From: Rhinopithecus roxellana
Lineage: Eukaryota > Chordata > Mammalia > Primates > Cercopithecidae
Reading direction: 5' to 3'
Assembly: GCF_007565055.1 (NCBI RefSeq)
Contig: NC_044558.1
Location: 125,662,235 to 125,726,234 of the forward strand
Length of the DNA stretch: 64,000 nt
Under the pieces are notes generated by a model that worked only from the letters and a program-made list of their open reading frames with translations, was not told the DNA's origin and made no database searches. A program made the translations under genes and the position numbers. Below are positions 1 through 12,004 of this stretch, piece after piece; within the stretch, counting starts at the first letter, position 1; each line of letters begins with the position of its first letter.

Positions 1-1847
1 CTAGCCAGTTTTCCAAACACCATTTATTAAATAGAGAATCTTTTCCCCATTGCTTGTTTTTGTCAGGCTTGTCAAAGATCAGATGGTTGTAGATGTGTGG
101 TGTTGTTTTGGAGGCCTCTGTTCTATTCCATTGGTCTATATATCCTTTTGGTACCAGTACCATGCTGTTTTGGTTACTGTAGCTTTGTAGTATAGTTTGA
201 AGTCAGGTAGCATGATGGCTCCAGCTTTTTTCTTTTTACTCAGGATTGTCTTGGCTATATATGCTCTTTTTTTGTTCCATATGAAATTTAAAATAGTTTT
301 TTTCTAATTCTGTGAAGAAAGTCAATAGTAACTTGACGGAAATAGCATTGAATCTATAAATTACTTTGGGCAGTATAGCCATTTTCATGATATTGATTCT
401 TCCTATCCATGAGCATGAAATGTTTTTCCTGTTGTTGTTTCCTTTCTTACTTCCCTGAGCAGTAATTTGTACTTCTCCTTGAAGAGGTCCTTCACATCCC
501 TTGTAAGTTGTAGTCCTAGGTATTTTATTCTCTTTGTACCCATTGTGAATGGGAGTTCACTCATGATTTGACTCTGTGTTTGTCCAGTTATTGGTGTATA
601 GGAATGTTTGTGATTTTTGCACATTGATTTTGTATCCTGAGACTTTGCTGAAGTTGCTTATCAGCTTAAGGAGATTTTGGACTGAGACAATGGGGTTTTC
701 TAAATATACAATCATGTCATCTGCAAGCAGAGACAATTTGTCTTCCTCTCTTCCTATTTGAATACGCTTTTATTTCTTTCTCTTACCTGATTGCCCTGGC
801 CAGAACTTCCAATACGATGTTGAATAGGAATGGTGAGAGAGGGCATTTTTGTCTTGTGCTGGTTTTCAAAGGGAATGCTTCCAGCTTTTGCCCATTCAGT
901 ATGATAATGGCTATGGGTTTGTCATAAATAGCTTTTATTATTTTGAGATATGTTCCATCAATGCCTAGTTTATTGAGTGTTTTTAGCATGACGGGTTGTT
1001 GAATTTTATCAAAGACCTTTTCTGCACCTATTGAGATAATCATATGGTTTTTGTCATTGGTTCTGTTTATATGATAGATTATGTTTATTGATTTGTGTAT
1101 GTTGAACCAGCCTTGCATTCCAGGGATGAAGCTAACTTGATCATGGTGGATAAGCTTTTTGATATGCTGCTGGATTCGGTTCGCCAGTATTTTATTGAGG
1201 GTTTTTGCATCAATATTCATCAGGGATATTGGCCTGAAATTTCTTTTTTTGTTTTGTCTTTGCCAAGTTTTGGTATCAAAATGATGCTGACCTCATAAAA
1301 TGAGTTAGGGAGGAGTCCCTCTTTTTCTATTGATTGGAATAGTTTCAGAAGGAATGATACCAGCTCCTCTTTGTATCTCTGGTCGAATTCGGCAGTGAAT
1401 CCATCTGGCCCTGGGCTTTTATTGGTTGTGGTAGGCTATTAATTACTGCCTCAATTTCAGAAGTTGTTATTGGTCTATTCAGGGATTCAACTTCTTCTTG
1501 GTTTAGTTTTGGGAGGTTGTATGTGTCCAGGAATTTATCCATTTCTTTTAGATTTTCTAGTTTATTTGCACAGAGGTGTTTATAGTATTCTCTGATGATA
1601 GTTTGTATTTCTGTGGGATCAGTGGTGATATCCCCTTTATCATTTTTTATTGTGTCTATTTGATTCTTCTCTCTTTTTTTCTTTATTAGTCTGGCTAATG
1701 GTCTATTTTTTAATCTTTTCAAAAAACCATCTCCTAGATTCATTTATTTTTTGGAGGGTTTTTTGTGTCTCTATTTCCTTCAGTTCTGCTCTGATCTTAG
1801 TGATTTCTTGTCTTCTGCTAGCTTTAAATTTGTTTGCTCTTGCTTTT

Positions 1848-1860
1848 CTCTTCTTCTTCT

Positions 1861-1896
<36 letters not shown>

Positions 1897-2177
1897 GAAA
1901 TGGAGTCTCACTCTGTTGCCCAGGCTGCAGTGCAGTGGTGCAATCTCAGCTCACTGCAACCTCTGCCTCCCGGGTTCATGCCATTCTCCTGCCTCAGCCT
2001 CCCGAGTAGCTGGGACTACAGGCACCCGCCACCACGCCCGGCTAATTTTTTGTATTCTTAATAGACACAGGGTTTCACTGTGTTAGCCAGAATAGTCTCA
2101 ATCCCCTGACCTCGTGATCCATCCACCTCAGCCTCCCAAAGTGCTGGGATTACAGGTGTGAGCCACTGTGCCTGGCC
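1848..2177 (-). mobile_element. Alu inserted in the L1
   Basis: This is a full-length antisense Alu: a poly-T run, then GAGTCTCACTCTGTTGCCCAG, ending at the complement of the Alu head. The target-site duplication TGCTCTTGCTTTT is at 1835-1847 and 2178-2190, so the insertion is younger than the host L1. Confidence 0.95.
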
Positions 2178-2664
2178 TGCTCTTGCTTTTGTAGTTCTTT
2201 TAATTGTGATGTTACAGTGTCAATTTTAGATTTTTCCAGCTTTCTCATGTGGGCATTTAGTGCTACAAATTTCCCTCTAAACACTGCTTTAGCTGTGTCC
2301 CAGAGATTCTAGTACGTTGTGTATTTGTTTTCATTGGTTTCAAATAACTTATTCATTTCTCCCTTAATGTTGTTATTTACCCAGGAGTCATTCAGGAGCA
2401 GGTTGTTTAGTTTCCATGTAGTTGTGCAGTTTTGAGTGGGTTTCTTAATCCTGAGTTCTACTTTGATTGCACTGTGGTATGAGAGACTGTTTGCTATAAT
2501 TTTTTTTCTTTTACATTAGCTGAGGAGTGTTTAATTCCAATTATATGGTCAATTTTAGAATAAGTGCTATGTAGTGCTGAGAAAAATGTATATTCTGTTG
2601 ATTATGGTTGGAGAGATCTGTAGATGTCAATTAGATCCACTTGATCCAGAGCCGAGTTCAAGTC

Positions 2665-2841
2665 GTGAAGGGAACTCAGAGACCGGTGCCAGCGTGGGTC
2701 CTCTGTATGCTGAGCGCCGGTCCCCTGGGTCCACTTTTTCTTTCTCTATACTTTGTCTCTGTGTCTCATTTCTTTTCTCAAGTCTCTCGTTCCACCTAAC
2801 GAGAAATGCCCACAGGTGTGGAGGGGTAGGCCACCCCTTCA
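2665..2841 (+). mobile_element. 3' part of a class II ERV (HERV-K/HML-like) LTR inside the L1
   Basis: L1 homology stops after GAGTTCAAGTC (2654-2664) and resumes at about TCCTTGTTAG (2842). The 177 bases between are not L1. They resemble the R-U5 end of an LTR5-type HERV-K LTR: an AAGGGAACTCAGAG block, the phrase CTTTGTCTCTGTGTCTC, and the terminal block CCCACAGGTGTGGAGGGG followed by CCACCCCTTCA. The rest of the LTR and any internal retroviral sequence are absent. About six L1 bases seem lost at the junction instead of being duplicated. Family assignment is from memory of the LTR. Confidence 0.75.
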
Positions 2842-3469
2842 TCCTTGTTAGTTTTCTGTCTCATTGATCTGTCTAATATTGACAGTGGAGTGTTAAAGTC
2901 TCCCACTATTACTGTGTGGAAGTCTAAGTCTCTCTGTAGGTCTCTTACAATTTGCTTTATGAATCTGGGTGCTACTGTATTGGGTGCATATATATTTAGG
3001 ATAGCTAGCTCTTCTTGTTGCATTGATCCCTTTACCATTATCTAATGCCCTTCTTTGTCCTTTTTAATCTTTGTTGGTTTAAAGTCTGTTTTATCAGAGA
3101 CTAGGATTGCAACCCCCGCTTTTCTTTTTTTTTTTTCTTTCCATTTGCTTGATAAATATTCCTCCATCCCTTTATTTTCACCATATGTGTGTCTTTGCAA
3201 GTGAAACGGGTCTCTTGAATACAGCACACTGATTAGTCTTGACTCTATCCAATTTGCCAGTCTGTCTCTTTTAATTGGGGCATTTACATTTAAGGTTAAT
3301 ATTGTTATGTGTGAATTTGATCCTGTCATCAAGATGCTAGCTTTTTATTTTGCACATTAGATGATGCAGTTTCTTCGTAATGTTGTTGGTCTTTATATGT
3401 TGATATGTTCTTGCAGTGGCTGGTACCAGTTGTTGCTTTCTGTATTTTGTGCTTCCTTTAGGAACTCTT

Positions 3470-4130
3470 TCTTTTTTTTTCCTACTCTTTCAGGCTATTT
3501 CTTTCTTTTTTTAAAAAAATAAAATAAAATTTAAGTTCTAGGGTACATGTGCACAATGTACAGGTTTGTTACATATGTATACATGTGCCATGTTTGTGTG
3601 TTGCATCCATTAAGTCATCATTTGCATTAGGTATATCTCCTAATGCTATCCCTCCCCCCTACCCCCAACCCACGACAGGTGTGTGTGATGTTCCCCATCC
3701 TGTGTCCAAGTGTTCTCATTGTCCAATTCCCACCTATAAGTGAGAACATTCGGTGTTTGGTTTTTTGTCCTTGTGATAGTTTGCTCAGAATGATGGTTTC
3801 CAGCTTCATCCATGTCCCTATGAAGGACATGAGCTTATCCTTTTTAATGGCTGCATAGTATTCCATGGTGTATATGTGCCACATTTTTTTTTCTTAATCC
3901 AGTCTATCATTGATGGACATTTGGGTTGGTTCCAAGTCTTTGCTATTGTGAATAGTGCCACAATAAACATATGTGTGCATGTGTCTTTATAGCAGCATGA
4001 TTTATAATCCTTTGGGTATATACCCAGTAATGGGATGGCTGGGTTCTAGATCCTTGAGGAATCACTACACTGTCTTCCACAATGGTTGAACTAGTTTATA
4101 GTCCCACCAACAGTGTAAAACTGTTCCTGA
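3470..4130 (-). mobile_element. 5'-truncated L1 3' end nested in the first L1
   Basis: The block carries the antisense L1 3' UTR (TTCTAGGGTACATGTGCAC, 3537 on) and the end of ORF2; the minus-strand peptide includes MWHIYTMEYYAAIKKD near 3880. A T/A-rich tail lies on its left side (about 3466-3530). It sits in the middle of host L1 sequence, which resumes near 4135. The imperfect duplicates GCTTCCTTTAGGAACT (about 3450) and CCTTCCTTCAGGAACT (about 4141) look like its target-site duplication. Confidence 0.85.
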
Positions 4131-4300
4131 AACTGGGATCCCTTCCTTCAGGAACTATTTTAAGGCAGGCCTGGTGGTGACAAAATCTCTCAGCATTTGC
4201 TTGTCTGTAAAGGATTTTATTACTCCTTCACTGATGAAGCTTAGTTTGGCTGGATATGAAATTCTGGGTTGAAAATTCTTTCCTTTAAGAATGTTGGGAG

Positions 4301-4416
4301 GGCCGGGCGCGGTGGCTCAAGCCTGTAATCCCAGCACTTTGGGAGGCCGAGACGGGCAGATCACGAGGTCAGGAGATCGAGACCATCCTGGCTAACACGG
4401 TGAAACCCCGTCACTA

Positions 4417-4453
<37 letters not shown>

Positions 4454-4618
4454 AAACTAGCCGGGCGAGGTGGTGGGCACCTGTAGTCCCAGCTACTCGG
4501 GAGGCTGAGGCAGGAGAATGGCATAAACCCGGGAGGCGGAGCTTGCAGTGAGCTGAGATCCGGTCACTGCACTCCAGCCCGGGCGACAGAGCGAGACTCT
4601 GTCTCAAAAAAAAAAAAA
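4301..4618 (+). mobile_element. AluY-type element (OWM-like), in L1
   Basis: A complete Alu with head GCCGGGCGCGGTGGCTCAAG and a poly-A tail. The middle A-rich linker has grown to about 28 As (4420-4447). The target-site duplication AAGAATGTTG is at 4287-4296 and 4619-4628. The variants CTCAAGCC, GAGACGGG, AAACTAGCC and GAGATCCGG fit the AluY lineage active in Old World monkeys. Confidence 0.95.
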
Positions 4619-4760
4619 AAGAATGTTGAATGTTGACCCCCACTCTCTTCTGGTTTGTAGGGTTTCTGCAGAGAGATCTGCTGTTAGTCTGATGGGCTTC
4701 TCTTTGTTGGTACCCTGACCTTTATCTCTGGCTGCCCTTTACATTTTTTCCTTCTGAGGC

Positions 4761-5800
4761 TAATCTGCTATTTAATCCATTCACTGAGTGCTTATATTTT
4801 ATTTCAATTATATCTGTAAATATCAAATATAGCTAATTTTGTTCTTTTTTCAATCCTCTTTTTGCAAATATTTGTATTTCTGCCTCATTTCTGTTTTATA
4901 GCATTTTGTTCTATCTTACATTTTGTTCTTTTGTGGTAATTTTTATGCCTTCCTTTATAGTTTTACAGGTTTTATACCCACTAGATTTGTTTTATAGTCT
5001 CAATCTAGCTCTATTATCTCAAGTTTGGCTTCTCTTTGTTATAACTGATGATTCATACATGGTACTTTTTTCATTGATTTCTGTTATGATCTATTTGTAA
5101 CTGCAAGTTCCTTTTTAGCAAAATAAAGCTTGTATTTTATTTCCTATACCAAATATAATACAGCCGGGACTTTAAGAAGGTGGTTTTAGAGTAGTATTAC
5201 TTATTTCCAAGAGTATCTCTGGATGAGGACAACTTTTTTTTTTTTTAACCTCTTGAACTGGGGATTTTTGCAGGACAGAGACAGGTATATTTCCATATAA
5301 CATCACCTGAGGCACAGGCTTAAGGTCTTGATTTCTCAAAGGGAGACATTTTCTCCTCACTTAAATTTACACCAGGATAAAATGTTTATTTTATTTTCTG
5401 CTGCAGCTGGAGGTCACAGTAGGTCTAATATTCCTTTATCTTTTGAAAAGCCCTTTGTAGCTTCAAGATTTATTGTAGCAGTCTGTTTTAGCTCACATCC
5501 CTAAAGTGAACACAGGATCAGCTTTTGCTCCTAATCCCAGCTTTTGTCCCCTTTCTGTTTGTGCCACAGGGGTTTTCTTATCTTTCATGAGAACACAGAT
5601 GATTCATCCATATTTTTCAGTGCCTCCACTTGTTTGTAGAGATAAAAGAAAAGTTTCTGCATCACTTTAAATGGCAATTTTATGGAAAGAGGTTTTGTTG
5701 TTAGTTTACTATACTAACAATGCTAGATATGAGCGAATTTTAATGGAAAATGGGGAATATGTTCAAACATATACGTGAGTGGACATGGTACAAAATAGAG
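4761..5800. other. AT-rich non-coding DNA, possible old L1 remnant at the left
   Basis: Positions 4755 to about 5110 look like a much older antisense L1 (phrases such as AATCCATTCACTGAGTGC), but the match is weak. From 5110 to 5800 I see no gene, RNA or named repeat. Open frames here are short and have no recognisable protein features. Confidence 0.35.
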
Positions 5801-5805
5801 AAAGC

Positions 5806-5901
5806 ATGGCCAACATCAGTATTTTGAAAGTGCACATAAACAAAACTATCACCATGGCCAACATCAGTATTTTGAAAGTGGAAATGAACAAGACTATCAC
5901 C
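5806..5901. repeat. Two-copy 48-bp tandem duplication
   Basis: The unit starting ATGGCCAACATCAGTATTTT occurs at 5806-5853 and again at 5854-5901, with a handful of differences (for example GTGCACATAAAC against GTGGAAATGAAC). The period is divisible by three, which keeps a minus-strand frame open (5740-6180) with a repeated peptide HFQNTDVGH. I take that frame to be chance. Confidence 0.9.
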
Positions 5902-6688
5902 AATATTTACAGACATATTGTAGAGTTTTGTATATCCCCATAAGGCATATGATTGAGAGCGCAAGTCAATCTTCATTACCAAGACTAAGTCTAGCTCTCT
6001 AAAGTAATTTAAAAATGACTCCAAATGATGGTGCTGAATTACTGTGTTATAATAACCTACAAAAAGGAAAATAATGATTCTTATATTGATCTGTGAAAGA
6101 GAAAAACACAAGTGCAGAAGTTTTAGGAATTCTTTTACATTATAATTCATAGTTAGCAACGGAATATAGTTAACTTGCAAGTCCTAGTACTATATTTCAA
6201 TGTATTTTAAAAATAATTAAATTGAATTTTCAGTTAAATAAAAGATTGGAAAGTATAGCACACTAATATAATGTAATCCAATTTCTAATTACTATATTGA
6301 TATAATGTGAGTTACCATATGAATGTAACAAACTCACACTGCACTAACTTTCATGCAACTTCACGCATTTAAAAAAATTGTCAATAATACCCAACAACAC
6401 ATTTTAACAAAAAATGTGAACTTCATTAATTAAGCTTAGGTAATGTTACCACACTGTATTCCTGTGTGGGTTCTAGGGTAAATCACTCATTTCATTAGTT
6501 CTAATGAGGTGCATGTTTATTCATACACACACATTAATCTTATAATTTTTTGTGGACTTTATAGATGAGTAAACAGAGATTAAGAGGTTAAAATTTTAAA
6601 AAATTTATGAAATTACAAAATAATTCTAGCAAAGCCAAGCTACCTAAGTAGGCCTCCTAACACTAGATAGAAGTTATTTTTACTAGAC
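5902..6688. other. AT-rich DNA with no gene seen
   Basis: The stretch is AT-rich and has no long open frame outside the one through the tandem duplication. A short piece near 6555-6600 (TATAGATGAGTAAACAGAGA) resembles an antisense MIR. Nothing else is recognised. Confidence 0.4.
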
Positions 6689-8059
6689 CAGTAATTCTCA
6701 GCGTCACTGTAAATCTAGGGGTCTCAGACATCCTTTGAGCAAGTCCCTGAGGTCAAAATTACTCTCATAAAAATACAAAATGTTATTTGCCTTTTTCAAT
6801 TTGTTGATATTTTCACTGATAGTACAAATGCCATTGTGCGTAAAGCTGCTAGCACCAAACATGGATGTGATTCCAGATTTTTCTAGTAGTTACCGTTTTC
6901 CTCACTGGCACACAGGAAATTTTTTCTTAAGTCAGTTTCATTAAGAATGAAAGCAGTAAAAATACTTTTTATATGAAGCAGTATAATCATTATCTTTAAT
7001 AAAATCTCAACCTTTGAATGCATCTTGTTTTAACACACTGTGTAATTACATGGGACTTATACATAAAGTACTTTTGTTACATATCAAAGGATAATGATTG
7101 TGTCTAGAAAAAGCTAATGTTCATTGATTTTAATTGAAACTGAACTAACTCCCTTTCCCGGTAACGCTGTCCTCACTTGAAGAAATGACTAGCAGATACT
7201 ATGGCTATTGAGACTTGGGTGTGAGGTATTTGGTATTCTCCAAAATGAAGTAAGTAACTTTGTTACTCAAGGAAAGCAATTTACTATAATCATTGCCAAT
7301 AGCAAAATCAAATCCTTGAAGTAAAAATTTGAATTTTGTGAAGCCTGTACTCACCACTCCGAGCTTTATATGTTCCTAATACTTAAAGATTTAGGTCAGC
7401 AGTTACATTAACAAATGTGATTTGCTTTTTGATATTGTATAATAAAATGTGTCAACATTTGAAACATTGCATAACTTAATAAATCTGTATTTTCTAAATA
7501 AAATATGTTTGATATTACAAAATTACAAAATGAATGAGTAAAATATCCATTGCAAGATGAATTTTAATGTAATAGTTTAGGAAAAGTTTACTAGTACAGT
7601 TAGAGCTTCCATATTGCAACTACCATTTGAAAAACTGTCAATTGATGAATTTTGGTGAAATACCATATAACAATATCCATAATCATCTAAAAATACTTAC
7701 TCTTTTCAACTACATATCTGAGTGACCCTGCATTCAAAACAATATGTTGCAGCAGACTGAATTCAGAAGCAGATATCGGAATCCATTTGTCTATTAAGCC
7801 AAACACAAACAAGTTTTGCAAAAATGTGAAAAAACCCTTCTCATTATTATTTTTTAAATAATTATTTGTAAAATTAAGTATATAATTTATTTTGCCAAGC
7901 AATAGTTTATTATTGTTGCTTTAAAATAAAATGTTAAATACATATTTTACATTTTTCTGAATTTTAATTATTAATGTGGCAAATCTTAAGTCTTTTCAGA
8001 GCTTTTTATCTTTTAGGGTATAAAAGATGCCCAAGGCCAACAAGTTTTGGGAAGGGCTG
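6689..8059 (+). mobile_element. Degraded autonomous-type hAT DNA transposon
   Basis: The left end CAGTAATTCTCAGCGTC matches the hAT terminal pattern (CAG followed by TTCTCA) and the right end closes on GGGCTG at about 8059. The interior follows the coding sequence of a Charlie/Buster-like hAT transposase on the + strand. The clearest part is the C-terminal dimerisation block at about 7700-7840, where TTYL is readable and is followed by matches to the Asn-Arg-Leu-Asn-Ala-Glu-Ala and Ser-Ile-Lys-Pro regions. Many stops and indels make it a pseudogene. The 8-bp flanks (TACTAGAC and TATAGGCT) no longer form a clear duplication. The subfamily is not certain. Confidence 0.75.
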
Positions 8060-10400
8060 TATAGGCTGAACTCCATGCCTTAAGAGGAAAATGAAGTCAA
8101 TATCTTCTTACAGAGAAGAGATACATGTCAAAGCAACAACATACACCTTTCATTCCAACTCTTCTGAGTCATCGGTGGCACTCTTAGATCTTAGGCGGGT
8201 AACAGCAAAATAAGGTGAGAATTCCAAATAATAAACTTTCTAAGATAAATTTATAAAAGCCCTTTTATAGCATTGATCCCTTATCTTAGTTCTTGGAAGT
8301 AACGAAATAGGGAAGTTTAAACAACTAAATTAATACTAGTAACAGTTAAGTTGTTTGAATTAAGTGTGTCAATAGTAAGTGTTAAAGGAAGAGATTGGAA
8401 AAACTGATTTTCCCAGTCACTCAAGGTGCTCACACCAATCATGGGAACATGTAGTTTTATTTGTGTAGCAACTGATAAGATAAAATCAACAGAGACCAAA
8501 ACTCCTTTCACAGTGTTATAGTGAATCATTAAACACGAAATGAGCCTCTAACCTTGCCCTGTTGGCATTTCTACTGGCCAGAGAAATACAACTTAAAGAA
8601 GAACATATAAGGTAAGTAATGTAAATGTACACTGTATGAAATGTATCCTGAAATGAAGTTTTCAATATTAAGATTGTTTGATTTATGTAATCAGAAATGC
8701 CTGAATAATTATAAAATTATTAATTAATAAAGTTGAAATCCTATAAACAAAGTCTTTCTGTGTGTGTGTGTGTGTGTCTGTCTGTCTGTCTGTGTGTGTG
8801 TGTATTTTAATTTCAATGATAGTTTTCCTGGATAACAAATTGTTGAGAGAATAGAGTAAAGCAAGAATAATTACTACATCTGCAGGTGTTGGGTAAAAAT
8901 TGTTTCAGATAAGAAAATTTTAAAAGAAAATTACTACAATAATTAAATTGTTGGTGATCTTGGTTGAAAACTCTTCTGTTAGAGATGGCACCATCCCAGA
9001 AAGGTTAAATCATATGTTAAAGGTCAGTATCTAACTTCTAACTGGCCCAAAGTACAATTCAAGTTCAAAGAAAACAAGGAAGTAAATTAAAAACTGTAAA
9101 AACACAGATAATTATAAACATTTTAATCACAATTAGCATGTATAGTTGAAAAATTATAATTAGTGAGAGTAGACACTAAGCCCTGAAGAAACAAGTGGTG
9201 AGAAAATAAAGTGCTTGTTATGGAGCCATCAATTTAGACGTTTTTTGTCTATTAGTTTATGAAACTGGCTTTCATTTTTAATGTGTACTCCCATTTCCTG
9301 TAATTCCTCCATTTTCAAATAGAATTTCAAATTCAGAAACTCTAAATGTGACACTAGGCTTCACACTGAATTTGCTACTTTAATAATGTAAATTAGGTTT
9401 CTAGAAAATACAACAGAAAAAAAAACATAGAAAACTTTTAAAAATATTTAAAAGGCACTTATAAACTCTAATTTATTGAACATCCTGAGGATGTTTATGT
9501 GCTAAGTATTACAACAGACAAAAGAATGCCAAGAAAATTAAGACTGAGTCTCTGCCTTCCAGAACTTATATTCAGTAAGAGAATAAGGGAGAATTAAGCA
9601 CAAGGTACAGTGTGATAATAACTATGAGAACAGAGGGTATATTACATGAGTATAGCATAAAAATAGTGATTAAAAATACATTAGTTGTCAAAGTGATCTT
9701 GGTAAATTGAAATTGCTGAATCAAGCAAAATAATTTTATTCACTAAAGAAAATGTCAAGAAGAAAAATATATTTTCCCCCAAATTCTATAATCTGTAACA
9801 GGATAGAAATCTAACTGCCAGCCACTAAAGGTAATAAAATAACCATCAGCTAATAGCAAAGCCTAAAATAAAAATAAAAATAAAAGAATACTAAGATAAT
9901 TCCAGTAAAGTGAGCTCTATTCAAACCATTAGTAGAAAATAAATTATAGAATCTAATATGTTAGATGATTTAATACAGTGGAATCATGGGGGTTCTGGAT
10001 AAATTGCTTAAAAGGTATAATAAAACAGAAAATTTAGTAAACAAGAACTTTTTCCTTACTTTTGGTAGAATTCTGAGCTTATCTCATACCTGCTTTCTGG
10101 GTCTCCAAATTACATTTATCCAGGAGATCCACAAATCCAATCATTTTCTCTCTATTTTACACTATCTCTAAAAGTGATTTACAAGTAAATTAAAGTGTTA
10201 ATCACATCAGGAAAATACTACAATTTCCAACCATTATTTAATCAGGTATGTCTTAGGCACTGCTGCAATGCTATCAAGTTGCTTCCAACTGTGAAGAGTA
10301 ACTAAAGGGAAGACCCAATCTTGTCCAGGGGACACTTACAATATTTTTATAACAATGAGCATTAATTTCAGAAGTAATTCAGAAGCAATATAGAGTTAGC
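8060..10400. other. AT-rich non-coding DNA with one microsatellite
   Basis: No gene, RNA or clear transposon is recognised. It includes the TG/TCTG repeat at 8757-8803 and a short AAAAT repeat near 9867-9885. Open frames (for example 8317-8529 minus, 9986-10171 plus) are short and have no features of real proteins. Confidence 0.4.
8757..8803. repeat. Compound (TG)n(TCTG)n(TG)n microsatellite
   Basis: A TG run is followed by three or four TCTG units and a second TG run. It is likely polymorphic. Confidence 0.95.
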
Positions 10401-10713
10401 ATAGATTATTCATAATATTGGTGGCATCTTAAAAGGAAGAAGGCACAATTTTTGAAAATAAGCTTATTATAAAATATTATTTGTGAAATCAAAGATCGAG
10501 GTTAGATTTTTAGCTTTAGAATTCTTTTGCATGGCTCCAACAAGTTCTCTGTTCCTTCTGAGTCTCAATTTTTCAACTATAAAGAAAATGTATTTTTATT
10601 CACCCAATCTGTTTCACAGAATTTTTGTGAAGATCAAATGATAAAGCATGTGAACTGAAAAATACTTTAAGAGATTATGTGGGCATCTGTATTTTAGAAG
10701 CCTCAATTGGGGA
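10401..10713. repeat. Copy A of an old ~310-bp duplication containing a MIR
   Basis: This segment matches 12005-12320 along its whole length, at roughly 80% by eye. Shared blocks include CTTATTATAAAATATTATTT, AAGCATGTGAACTGAAAA, and TTTAAGAGATTATGTGGGCA. The middle (about 10500-10675) resembles a MIR SINE, with the CAAGTTCTCT, TCTCAATTTTTCAACTATAAAG and GTGAAGATCAAATGATAA landmarks. The match continues past both MIR edges, so this is a duplication of a MIR plus flanks and not two independent MIRs. Confidence 0.85.
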
Positions 10714-12004
10714 ATTACGGTGAGTCAGAAAAAAATAGGAAAACTCGTAATAAAAAATAAACAAGTCGTAGTCTATTTTACATAATTCATGTTTGGGAGC
10801 ATCTCTTACTCAGAAAAAACGTTCGATTTTTCATGTTTTAGAACCTCTCATTTTCCAATGAATTCCAATTTTAACTCAGTCAGCGCTGCATTTTACACAT
10901 TTTGATGTCAGTGTGATATAATTAAACACTGGGAAAAAACCTACTCCATAGTGAAAGATTTACTTACATCTCAATATTTTATCATAAAATTGTTAGATTT
11001 CCTTTGAATATTTTTACAGCATTCTGTTACTTCATTTAAAAAATTTGTATTAAAAATTACCCAAGAGTGCTTTGAGAGGGAAAAACAATCTACTATATTC
11101 TCACAAGCAGAAATAATGTCTTCCAGTTTTCAATGTTCCCATCTAAAATTTTTTAAAATTATACATTTTATTAATTATTATAATGTACAATTGGATGCAC
11201 TGCATATTTAACTTACAATTTTTAAGGTTGCTAGTCTTTATACATTCAAATTTAGTGATAACAGAATTTTCCCTTTATCTAATACAGCATTATTTGCTTA
11301 ACCATCTCTTTGTGGTTTGGTAAAAAGATTGCTCAAGAATTTTCACTATTACAAATCACTCTGATACTGAAATATTTATTGTAAGTTTTTCCATTTCATT
11401 ACCATATTTTTTTTATTTATAAATTCACAACTTGAGTTTCTAGAGTTGGAGCACCTAACCATTTTATGGACTACCTAGAGCAATCTTACCATTGTCACTA
11501 GTCTAATATTGCACAATTTTTTTGCAAAACCTCATTAGTATTGGCTTTCATGATTTTACAATTTTTGGTAGCTTATCAAGAATAAAATATATTGCCCTTT
11601 AAAAGAAGTTAAGCTTTTAGCTGAGAAATACATTTTAATTGCAAAGCTTTAGAAGTATTTTTATTTCAATCTGAGCCCTCCATAAGATTCATTGAACTTC
11701 TAAGAACAGTACCTTGATCATCTTTTGCAAAATCAACTCACAATGGGCAAAATTGAAGGTCAGAGAAAATCCTTAAAAGGACAGTTGGGTGCTTCCAAAG
11801 CATGATAGCTGGCTGGCCTCTAGGTGGCTTCACAATGAAGCACAGCCGGTTAAATATACCAACTTTCAGGGTGAAAACTTAACTGCATTGCAGACTTAGA
11901 AAGCTGATATTTTCAGCCCATCACAAGTGAATCTATTTCTCCTAAGAAAACACACAGTACTTCTGGCTGTAAGTCTGATGTATTATACTGAGTCCAATTA
12001 ATAT
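10714..12004. other. AT-rich spacer between the two duplicated copies
   Basis: I see no gene or named repeat. Base composition matches the surroundings. Confidence 0.4.

Larger units (their letters stand above)
1..4760 (-). mobile_element. Antisense primate L1 (ORF2 and part of ORF1), interrupted by four insertions
   Basis: The + strand is the complement of a primate L1. Reading the minus strand, 3332 down to about 3042 is the start of ORF2 (endonuclease domain, beginning MTGSNSHITILTLNVN). Positions 1220-783 give part of the reverse transcriptase domain, and 624-403 a more C-terminal part. The ORF2 C-terminus and 3' UTR are cut off by the window edge. From about 3360 to 4300 and from 4621 to 4755 the sequence continues into the inter-ORF and ORF1 region. 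Stops and frameshifts break ORF2 throughout, so it is dead. Insertions are at 1848-2177 (Alu), 2665-2841 (LTR piece), about 3470-4130 (second L1) and 4301-4618 (Alu). The exact 5' truncation point near 4755 is uncertain. Confidence 0.93.

Noticed and set aside
2574..2867. SVA element, because of the HERV-K-like sequence
   Set aside because: There is no CCCTCT repeat, Alu-like region, VNTR or poly-A tail; only the R-U5 end of an LTR is present.
783..3332. L1 ORF2 open frames as genes
   Set aside because: Interrupted by stops, frameshifts and four insertions; this is a dead element, not a gene.
5740..6180. 146-codon minus-strand frame
   Set aside because: No recognisable domain. It is extended by a tandem duplication with a period divisible by three, and has no splice or promoter support.
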